Source: an uncultured Blautia sp.
GTDB lineage: Bacteria > Bacillota > Clostridia > Lachnospirales > Lachnospiraceae
DNA: 17,945 nucleotides
Direction of reading: 5' to 3'
Assembly (NCBI GenBank): GCA_900541345.1
Contig: UQJE01000052.1
Coordinates: forward strand, 1 to 17,945
Notes under the pieces: model-generated
Told to the model about the DNA's origin: nothing
What the model saw: only the letters and a program-made list of their open reading frames with translations
The model's database searches: none
Position numbers and translations under genes: made by a program
In this document: piece after piece, positions 6,345 to 12,650 of the stretch
Layout: each line of letters begins with the position of its first letter
Position numbering within the stretch: position 1 is the first letter of the stretch

Positions 6345-8228
6345 ATGAATCAGTGCTATGGCTGCAACACCTGCAAAAGCGCAGACAAACCCCTGGAGGA
6401 TTTTATCCGCTCCCTTCCTATGGAAACTTCTCATCACAGAGTAGATACTCAGAAAACAAAATGCGGATTTGGTCTTCAGGGTGTCTGTTGTCGTCTCTGC
6501 TCTAATGGTCCCTGCCGTATTACACCAAATTCTCCAAGAGGAATCTGCGGCGCAAATGCGGATACCATTGTGACACGTAACTTTTTAAGATCTGTTGCAG
6601 CAGGAAGCGGCTGTTATATTCATATTGTTGAAAACACAGCCTTAAATCTGAAAAAAACAGCCCAGGCAAAGGGAGAATTAAAAGGTATAGAATCCTTAAA
6701 TCACCTTGCTGAACTGTTTGGCATTGAAGAAGAAGACAATTATGTAAAAGCTGAAAAGATTGCAGATGCAGTTCTTGCAGATCTTTACAAACCGGAATAT
6801 GTTCAGGCTGAGCTTGTAGAAAAAATTGCTTACGCTCCACGTGTGAAACGCTGGAAAGAACTTGGCATTATGCCTGGCGGAGCAAAATCCGAAGTATTCA
6901 AAGGCGTTGTAAAATGTTCTACAAACTTAAATTCCGATCCTGTAGATATGCTGACAGACTGCTTAAAACTTGGTATTTCCACCGGTATTTACGGTCTTAC
7001 ACTCACAAACCTTTTAAATGATGTTCTTTTGGGACAGCCTGAGCTGCGCCCTGCACCGGTAGGACTGCGCGTAATTGACCCGGATTACATCAACATTATG
7101 ATTACCGGCCATCAGCACACTATTTTTGTAGACTTACAGGAAAAACTGGTATCTCCTGAAGCAGTAAAAAAAGCACAGGCAGCAGGCGCAAAAGGATTTA
7201 AACTTGTTGGATGTACCTGTGTCGGACAGGATTTACAGCTTCGTGGTTCCCATTATCAGGAAGTATTTGATGGTCATGCAGGGAACAACTACACAAGCGA
7301 GGCAATTCTTGCAACTGGCGGAATCGATGCTGTCCTTTCTGAGTTTAACTGTACACTTCCGGGTATTGAACCGATTTGTGATGAACTGAAGATCAAACAG
7401 ATTTGTCTTGATGACGTTGCAAAGAAGGCAAACGCAGAGCTTCTTCCATATAAATTTGAAGAAAGAGAAGCACAGACAGAAGTTATTATTGACAAAATCA
7501 TCGACGCTTACAAAGAACGCCGTGGAAATGTTCCAATGAATCTTCTTCCGGAGCACGGCAACTCCAATACCCTCACCGGCGTAAGCGAAGGCTCTTTAAA
7601 ATCCTTCCTGGGCGGAAGCTGGAAACCACTTATTGACCTGATTGTATCCGGTGATATTAAAGGTATTGCAGGCGTTGTCGGATGTTCTAACTTAACAGCC
7701 GGCGGACACGACGTTTTAACAGTAGAACTTACAAAAGAACTGATTGCCCGTGATATTATTGTTCTCACAGCAGGATGCTCTTCAGGCGGTATCGAAAACT
7801 GCGGTCTTATGACTCCGGAAGCTGCTAAGCTTGCTGGTCCGAAACTTCGTGCAGTATGTGAAAAACTTGGTATCCCGCCAGTATTAAACTTCGGTCCGTG
7901 TCTTGCCATCGGACGTCTTGAAATCGTGGCAACAGAGATTGCAGCAGAACTCGGCGTTGACCTTCCGCAGCTCCCTCTTGTTCTTTCCGCAGCACAGTGG
8001 CTTGAAGAGCAGGCAATCGCAGACGGATGCTTTGGTCTTTCCCTTGGTCTTCCGCTTCATCTTGGTCTTCCGCCATTTATGACAGGAAGCCCTGTTGCAG
8101 TAAAAGTTTTAACAGAAGATATGAAAGAGCTTACCGGAGGTCAGGTTATCATCAATTCTGACGCAAAAGCTTCCGCAGATATTCTGGAGAATATTATCGA
8201 AGAAAAACGCAGCGCATTACATATCTAG
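6345..8228 (+). CDS. cooS: Anaerobic carbon monoxide dehydrogenase catalytic subunit (Ni-Fe-S, CooS family)
   Basis: The protein has 627 residues from the ATG at 6345, a normal CooS length. It should oxidise CO with water to CO2, giving two electrons and two protons, or run in reverse. C40 and C48 (C-x7-C) fit the D cluster shared by the dimer. C49, C52, C57 and C68 fit the B cluster. C-cluster ligands are offered by the GHQH motif (255-258), the GCTCVG pair C290/C292, C336, C447 (GVVGCSN), C478 (TAGCSSGG) and C519 (NFGPCLAIGR). Oddities: an extra C-x2-C-x2-C at C4, C7 and C10; a glutamine at the by-eye position of the conserved catalytic lysine (SAAQWLEEQAIADG); and mostly missing relay histidines (CYIHIVENTA). 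It is monofunctional: no acetyl-CoA synthase subunit and no CooC are nearby. A CooF-like ferredoxin and a flavin oxidoreductase follow in the operon. Confidence 0.95.
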   Translation: MNQCYGCNTCKSADKPLEDFIRSLPMETSHHRVDTQKTKCGFGLQGVCCRLCSNGPCRITPNSPRGICGANADTIVTRNFLRSVAAGSGCYIHIVENTALNLKKTAQAKGELKGIESLNHLAELFGIEEEDNYVKAEKIADAVLADLYKPEYVQAELVEKIAYAPRVKRWKELGIMPGGAKSEVFKGVVKCSTNLNSDPVDMLTDCLKLGISTGIYGLTLTNLLNDVLLGQPELRPAPVGLRVIDPDYINIMITGHQHTIFVDLQEKLVSPEAVKKAQAAGAKGFKLVGCTCVGQDLQLRGSHYQEVFDGHAGNNYTSEAILATGGIDAVLSEFNCTLPGIEPICDELKIKQICLDDVAKKANAELLPYKFEEREAQTEVIIDKIIDAYKERRGNVPMNLLPEHGNSNTLTGVSEGSLKSFLGGSWKPLIDLIVSGDIKGIAGVVGCSNLTAGGHDVLTVELTKELIARDIIVLTAGCSSGGIENCGLMTPEAAKLAGPKLRAVCEKLGIPPVLNFGPCLAIGRLEIVATEIAAELGVDLPQLPLVLSAAQWLEEQAIADGCFGLSLGLPLHLGLPPFMTGSPVAVKVLTEDMKELTGGQVIINSDAKASADILENIIEEKRSALHI

Positions 8229-8239
8229 GAGGTGTTTCT

Positions 8240-8692
8240 ATGAAACGTATTTTCATTGATGCCGCCAAATGTGACGGCTGCAAAAACTGTACGGTTGCCT
8301 GTATGCAGGCACACCGTGCAGACAAAGGAAATGTATACACTCTTGATTTAACAGACATTCTTAATGAATCAAGAAACCATATTGTCTGTTCCTCCGACGG
8401 CAGTTACAAACCAATCTTCTGCCGCCACTGCGACCAGCCGGAATGCGTCATGTCCTGTATGAGCGGTGCACTTACAAAAGATCCGCAAACAGGTCATGTT
8501 CTTTACGATGAAAACAAATGCGGTTCCTGCTTTATGTGTGTTATGAACTGCCCTTACGGTGTTTTAAAACCGGATACTGCCACACATACAAAAGTAATCA
8601 AATGTGATTTCTGCGCAGAAGATCCGGAAGGTCCGGCATGCGTGCGTGCCTGTCCAAAAAAAGCAATCTACATTGAGGAGGTGGGAGAATGA
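8240..8692 (+). CDS. CooF-like ferredoxin with four [4Fe-4S] cluster motifs
   Basis: A 150-residue protein with sixteen cysteines in four ferredoxin groups: C11/14/17/21, C61/64/69/73, C94/97/100/104 and C122/125/134/138. Each group ends like a 4Fe-4S binding motif (for example CGSCFMCVMNCPYG and ACVRACPKKAI). C50 is an additional cysteine outside the groups. This layout is that of CooF/HycB-type electron carriers, which take electrons from the B/D clusters of CO dehydrogenase. No twin-arginine signal or membrane segment is seen, so it is cytoplasmic. The ATG follows an AGGAGGT site that overlaps the cooS stop region, 11 bases after cooS. Its stop overlaps the start of the oxidoreductase gene (ATGA, 8689-8692), so the two products are made together and probably form a complex. 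Confidence 0.92.
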   Translation: MKRIFIDAAKCDGCKNCTVACMQAHRADKGNVYTLDLTDILNESRNHIVCSSDGSYKPIFCRHCDQPECVMSCMSGALTKDPQTGHVLYDENKCGSCFMCVMNCPYGVLKPDTATHTKVIKCDFCAEDPEGPACVRACPKKAIYIEEVGE

Positions 8693-9912
8693 AGCATGTA
8701 ATTATTGGTGCCGGAGCAGCCGGTATTCAGGCAGCAAAAACCATTCGCGCTCTTATGAAAGATGCAGAAATTCTTGTAATTTCCACAGATACACATGTAC
8801 ACTCCCGTTGTATGCTGCATAAATATTTAAGCCATGAAAGAGATGAAAAGACACTCTCCTTTGTACCGGAAGATTTCTTTGAAACAAATCATATTTCCTG
8901 GATAAAGGATAAAACCGTTACCTCCATTGATACAGAAGCTTCTGTTGTTATTCTCCAGGATGGCAGCAAAGAGTCTTATGACCGTCTTCTCATCGCAACA
9001 GGTGCACACAGCTTTATTCCTCCTGTCGGACAGTTCCGGGAAGCGAACAACGTATTTGGTCTGCGCGATTTAAGTGATGCACAGGCAATCCGCCCTCTTG
9101 CAGATAAGGCAGAGAATATTCTTGTAGTCGGCTCCGGTCTTGTGGGTATGGATGCAGCATATGCCTTCCTTGAACAAGGAAAAGCAGTTACTGTTGTGGA
9201 AATGGCAGAACGTATTCTTCCTCTACAGCTTGATGAAGCTGCAGGAGATGCTTACAGAGAAAAATTTGAATCTCATGGATGCCGCTTCCTTCTTGGCAAG
9301 AAAGCATCTGAGACAGTCATGAATGCAGATGGTTCAATCGAAGCAGTCATTCTGGATGATGGCACAAGAATTAACTGTGACCTTGTAATTGTAGCGGCAG
9401 GTGTCCGCCCTGCTATTGAATGCGTACAGGGAAGCAATATAAAAGCAGAACGTTTCATTGAAGTAAATTCCCATATGGAGACAAGCAGCCCACATGTTTA
9501 CGCAGCAGGAGATGTTGCCGGCCTTTCCGGCATCTGGCCCAATGCTATGAAACAAGGAGAAACTGCCGCTTATAATATGTGCGGAACAGAAAAAGAATAT
9601 ACAGATCTTTATGCTATGAAAAACACTATGAATTTTTATGGCATTACTACTCTCTCACTGGGCCGTGGAGTCGCAGAGGAGGGCGATGAGGTGATTATTC
9701 ATCAGGATTCTAAAGGCTACCGCCGTGCCATATTAAGAGACGGAAAGCTGGACAGTATTCTCATCCAGGGAGAAATTGATTACAGCGGCATTTACCAGTA
9801 TGTCATCAAAAACAAAATTGATATTTCCTCTATGAAAGATAAAATTTTTGCATTATCCTTTTCTGATTTCTATGGAATCGACGAAAAGGGAAAATATCAG
9901 TATCAATATTAA
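8689..9912 (+). CDS. FAD/NAD(P)-dependent oxidoreductase of the CO dehydrogenase operon
   Basis: A 407-residue two-dinucleotide-binding flavoprotein of the NirB/rubredoxin-reductase-like class. FAD binding is shown by GAGAAG at residues 7-12 and by YAAGDVAG at 271-278. The nucleotide coenzyme site is GSGLVG at 148-153, ending its second strand at Glu171 (VVVE-type VTVVE), which usually favours NADH over NADPH. No redox-active CxxC pair is seen, so it is not a thioredoxin- or dithiol-type reductase. Its ATG overlaps the ferredoxin gene stop. Flavoproteins encoded with CooS and CooF are known as ferredoxin-NAD(P)+ oxidoreductases (FNOR), and the inferred job here is to pass electrons from CO to NAD(P)+. 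A hairpin terminator follows 37 bases after the stop. Confidence 0.9.
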   Translation: MKHVIIGAGAAGIQAAKTIRALMKDAEILVISTDTHVHSRCMLHKYLSHERDEKTLSFVPEDFFETNHISWIKDKTVTSIDTEASVVILQDGSKESYDRLLIATGAHSFIPPVGQFREANNVFGLRDLSDAQAIRPLADKAENILVVGSGLVGMDAAYAFLEQGKAVTVVEMAERILPLQLDEAAGDAYREKFESHGCRFLLGKKASETVMNADGSIEAVILDDGTRINCDLVIVAAGVRPAIECVQGSNIKAERFIEVNSHMETSSPHVYAAGDVAGLSGIWPNAMKQGETAAYNMCGTEKEYTDLYAMKNTMNFYGITTLSLGRGVAEEGDEVIIHQDSKGYRRAILRDGKLDSILIQGEIDYSGIYQYVIKNKIDISSMKDKIFALSFSDFYGIDEKGKYQYQY

Positions 9913-9949
9913 TTAATTTATTTTCTACATAATTTCACACATTCATTCT

Positions 9950-9983
9950 ATAGAAAAGATGGCTTCAATGCCATCTTTTCTAT
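9950..9983 (+). terminator. Rho-independent terminator of the CO dehydrogenase operon
   Basis: A perfect 14-base inverted repeat (9950-9963 with 9970-9983) around a 6-base loop TTCAAT. The right arm contains CTTTTCTATT, which serves as a short, interrupted U-rich end. It starts 37 bases after the oxidoreductase stop and ends the three-gene unit. Confidence 0.85.
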
Positions 9984-10043
9984 TCACAGGCACATCCCAC
10001 ACTCTGCTCTGATTTTTTCAGCAATAAATGCTCCGCTCTGTAC

Positions 10044-10520
10044 TTGCACAGAACATCAGAACTGCGGAAAGAGCAAAAAGAGGCAGATTGTCACTATGTA
10101 GCCTATTCCAACAATTTTTTATATTTTACATTTTTTCTGGAATTCTTCCTGCATTTTTTAGTATTGCTGGATATTGTAGCGAATTTTTCTGAAAGCGGAG
10201 CGCGGATTATTTTTATGATTTTAATTTACAGTCTATATATTATCTCCCATTTTTCATGGAAGTATATATATTATTACTATGACGAAAACGAAATCTACAT
10301 ATATTCTCTTTTCGGTTTAAAAAGGAAAATATCTTACAACGAAATCAGCAGCTTTAAAAAGATTCAGGGAATGGATCCTCTCCATTCCCTGAACTTTTTA
10401 CATTCCCATTCCCTTTTCCGGTTTTGGAAATTTTTTTATGTAATAAATGATAAACAATACAGAGGTGATACCCCAGGACACCGGATAACTGAGCATAATG
10501 GTGTCAATACCCGGAAATGA
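10044..10520 (+). pseudogene. Remnant of a small membrane protein with a PH-like domain start
   Basis: An open frame codes for two hydrophobic helices (around FLYFTFFLEFFLHFLVLLDIV and IIFMILIYSLYIISHF). These are followed by YYYDENEIYIYSLFGLKRKISYNEISSF, which looks like the opening strands of a bacterial PH (bPH) domain behind two transmembrane helices. The frame then runs into a bidirectional terminator (10363-10393) and the antisense of the MATE gene, where the PH-domain pattern is lost. The 158-residue frame therefore has only about 106 plausible native residues. At the 5' end there is only a TTG at 10044 with no ribosome site. An ATG at 10028 is in another frame, and the frame stays open upstream without a start. 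Both ends look broken. It could still be a small real gene; I cannot assign a function. Confidence 0.4.
10363..10393. terminator. Bidirectional hairpin terminator
   Basis: A perfect 13-base inverted repeat (10363-10375 with 10381-10393) around the loop TCCTC. On the minus strand it starts 4 bases after the MATE stop and is followed by TCTTTTT. On the plus strand it is followed by CTTTTTA. It ends MATE transcription and would also stop any transcript crossing the upstream gene remnant. Confidence 0.85.
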
Positions 10521-11747
10521 AGGAAGCACGGCAAACATCCATACAATACGAAGAACGCATACGCCTCCGCAAGTGAGAAGCATAGGAACAAGGACTTTTC
10601 CGGCTCCCCTTAATGCTCCCGAAAGGATTCCTATCATAACATACAGGAAGTATGAAGGAAGCAAAAACTGCATCATATGGACTCCTATATTGATTACATT
10701 GCTGTCTGTTGTAAAAATACGGTACAGAGGCTCTGCAAAAGCAAACAGGAACACACTAAGCACAACAGCAGACGCATACGACATCACCATACATACGCGT
10801 ACGCTTTTTCTCATTCTGTCCTTTCGTCCTGCACCGTAATTCTGCCCTACAAATGTAGTAATGGCAATACCGAAGGCATTAATCACCATCCAGAATACTG
10901 CATCTATTTTAGCAAAAGTCCCCCATGCCGCCACTGTATCTGTTCCTAATTTATTTACAAATATCTGAATAATCAGGTTTGCAATATTGTACATTACAGA
11001 TTCCAGACCGGCAGGAAGTCCGATACGAAGAATGGAGCGAAGAGCCGTTCCATGAAACGCAATTTTCTTCAAATGAAGCTGGTACATAGTACCTTTTTTC
11101 AGAAGCATTACCGTTACCATAACCGCACTGACCGCCTGAGAAAACACGGTTGCAACCGCTACTCCTGTAACGCCCATATGCACCCATACAACAAGAATAA
11201 TATCAAGTATAATATTCAGTATACAAGTGACGATTAAAACGTACAGAGGGCGCTTAGAATCCCCTACAGCTCTTAAAATAGAAGACCCTACATTATATAT
11301 CAGATTAAATACAAGACCGCCAAAATAAATGTATAAATATATCCTGGAATCCCTCATAATCTCTTCCGGCGTCTTCATAAATTCAAGAGCCGGACCGGAA
11401 ATCAAAATTCCGATTATTCCCATTACAATTCCCGCCGCAACGGAAAAAGCATAGGACGTATGTAAGGTATGATGGAGATTTTTCTTATCTCCAGCTCCAT
11501 AAAACTGTGAAATTACAACGGCTGCCCCGGAGGAAAGTCCTACAAAAAAACCTACAATCAGATTGACAATCTGTGTGACTGAGCCTCCAACTGCTGCCAG
11601 AGCTTCTTTCCCAACAAAACGCCCGACAACAATCGTGTCTGCCGTATTATAAATCTGCTGAAAAAATGTACCAAATACAATAGGAAAAAAGAATAATAAA
11701 AGCTGTTTCCAGATTATTCCTTCTGTAATCTGATTTTTCTTTTCCAT
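10398..11747 (-). CDS. MATE family efflux transporter
   Basis: A 449-residue membrane protein with about twelve hydrophobic segments in two similar halves. Its opening, LLLFFFPIVFGTFFQQIYNTADTIVVG, and the inner GLPAGLESVMYNIANLIIQIF are typical of the two MatE domains. MATE pumps export drugs, dyes or metabolites using a sodium or proton gradient across the inner membrane; the substrate cannot be read from sequence. The ATG at 11745-11747 follows a GAGGTAG site. The gene begins only 40 bases beyond the rpmF terminator hairpin, and I see no convincing promoter in that gap, so it may depend on terminator read-through. It ends at a strong bidirectional terminator. The gene is not part of the usual rpmF neighbourhood. 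Confidence 0.93.
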   Translation of the reverse strand: MEKKNQITEGIIWKQLLLFFFPIVFGTFFQQIYNTADTIVVGRFVGKEALAAVGGSVTQIVNLIVGFFVGLSSGAAVVISQFYGAGDKKNLHHTLHTSYAFSVAAGIVMGIIGILISGPALEFMKTPEEIMRDSRIYLYIYFGGLVFNLIYNVGSSILRAVGDSKRPLYVLIVTCILNIILDIILVVWVHMGVTGVAVATVFSQAVSAVMVTVMLLKKGTMYQLHLKKIAFHGTALRSILRIGLPAGLESVMYNIANLIIQIFVNKLGTDTVAAWGTFAKIDAVFWMVINAFGIAITTFVGQNYGAGRKDRMRKSVRVCMVMSYASAVVLSVFLFAFAEPLYRIFTTDSNVINIGVHMMQFLLPSYFLYVMIGILSGALRGAGKVLVPMLLTCGGVCVLRIVWMFAVLPSFPGIDTIMLSYPVSWGITSVLFIIYYIKKFPKPEKGMGM

Positions 11748-11787
11748 ACCGCTACCTCAACTACAAAGATATTCTGTTTTTAAAGAA

Positions 11788-11819
11788 ACCGCCTGACAGA
11801 ATTCAATCTGCCAGGCGGT
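11788..11819 (-). terminator. Rho-independent terminator after rpmF
   Basis: Read on the minus strand, a 12-base stem ACCGCCTGGCAG pairs with CTGTCAGGCGGT (one G-U pair) around an 8-base loop and is followed by TTTCTTTAAAAA. The G-U pair is stable only in the minus-strand RNA, which fits termination of the pta-ackA-yceD-rpmF unit 13 bases after the rpmF stop. Confidence 0.88.
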
Positions 11820-11832
11820 CTCCGAATAATCA

Positions 11833-12015
11833 TTAGTCTTCTACTTTAATGATTTCTTTTTTGTTATAGCTTCCGCATTCTTTGCAAACTCTGTGAGGCA
11901 TCATAAGAGCACCACATTTGCTGCATTTTACTAAGTTCGGAGCAGTCATTTTCCAGTTTGCTCTTCTCTTATCACGTCTAGCTTTAGATGTTTTATTCTT
12001 TGGACAGATGGACAT
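11833..12015 (-). CDS. rpmF: 50S ribosomal protein L32
   Basis: A 60-residue basic protein. It starts with the L32 pattern MSICPKNKTSKARRDKRRANW and carries a zinc ribbon formed by CSKCG and CKECG. This is the zinc-binding form of L32. The protein is part of the large ribosomal subunit. Its AAGGAGGTG ribosome site lies inside the final codons of yceD (the GAG-GTG-TAA end), so expression of the two is tightly linked. The gap to the yceD stop is 3 bases. A terminator follows; plsX, a frequent next gene, is displaced about 8 kb away. Confidence 0.97.
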   Translation of the reverse strand: MSICPKNKTSKARRDKRRANWKMTAPNLVKCSKCGALMMPHRVCKECGSYNKKEIIKVED

Positions 12016-12018
12016 ATG

Positions 12019-12546
12019 TTACACCTCCTTAAATTTACTAAATATATCACTGATGGCTGCCATACGCGGATCCTTCGGCTCCTCCACACAATCGCAGAGA
12101 CCTTCATTCAGATTTTTTCCACACTGGCTGCAAATCCCTTTGCAGTCTTCTTTACACAAAACTTTCAAAGGCCAGTTCATCAGCACCTCAAAATAGACCA
12201 ATTGGTCCACATCCAGGTCCATACCTGTGAGATAGGCATTTTCATCCAAATCATTCACCCGCTCTTCCTCTGTCAGTTTCATATCCAACTTTCTTTTAAA
12301 AGAAAGAGGAATCTCAACTGAAACGTCTTCAAGACAACGGTCACAGGGAATGCTTACTGTAATGCCTCCCGTACCCACAAGCTCAAGAACCTTCTTTCCT
12401 GTGTTGGTAATGGTAAGCTCAAGAGGTTCCTTATGAAGAACCGGAAAGCTTCCCATCTGGAAGGTAATGCAATCCATCTCAAGCGGTGCAGTCACCTGCA
12501 CACATTTTCCCTCACAAGATGAAATATCTGATAAATGTATCTGCAT
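12019..12546 (-). CDS. yceD: YceD/DUF177 family protein (large-subunit rRNA accumulation)
   Basis: A 175-residue protein of the DUF177 family, whose E. coli member YceD is needed for normal 23S rRNA levels. The visible hallmark is the cysteine cluster in residues 131-153 (C131, C135, C139, C142, C151, C153; GICSQCGKNLNEGLCDC). It is followed by the conserved DPRMAAI near the C-terminus. A further CDRC lies at 68-71. The cysteines suggest metal binding. In Bacillus the equivalent gene is ylbN, also beside rpmF. The ATG at 12544-12546 follows a GGAG site and has a consensus promoter upstream at 12573-12601, separate from the pta-ackA promoter. Confidence 0.92.
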   Translation of the reverse strand: MQIHLSDISSCEGKCVQVTAPLEMDCITFQMGSFPVLHKEPLELTITNTGKKVLELVGTGGITVSIPCDRCLEDVSVEIPLSFKRKLDMKLTEEERVNDLDENAYLTGMDLDVDQLVYFEVLMNWPLKVLCKEDCKGICSQCGKNLNEGLCDCVEEPKDPRMAAISDIFSKFKEV

Positions 12547-12572
12547 AGTAATCTCCTATCCACACTCAATCA

Positions 12573-12601
12573 ATTATACATACAGGTTCCGGATTTGTCA
12601 A
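12573..12601 (-). promoter_or_regulatory. Consensus sigma-A promoter for yceD-rpmF
   Basis: On the minus strand a perfect TTGACA (12596-12601) and a perfect TATAAT (12573-12578) are separated by 17 bases, about 26 bases before the yceD start. It lies in the 104-base gap between ackA and yceD and should be strong, suiting a ribosomal protein gene. Confidence 0.88.
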
Positions 12602-12650
12602 CGATATTTTGTCCTGTTTTGGAAGAAAATGTATCCTACCAAAATATATC

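Noticed and set aside
10028..10200. Short frame from the ATG at 10028
   Set aside because: No ribosome site, no family pattern, and it ends quickly. The better membrane/PH pattern is in the frame 10044-10520. It may be the original start of a frameshifted gene, but this cannot be shown.
3865..11787. Transposon or integrative element carrying the CO dehydrogenase genes
   Set aside because: No transposase, integrase, tRNA attachment site, terminal inverted repeats or flanking direct repeats were seen at either edge of the block.
12579..12650. Terminator after ackA
   Set aside because: Only a loose TTTTGG/CCAAAA pairing with a long loop and no T-run was found.
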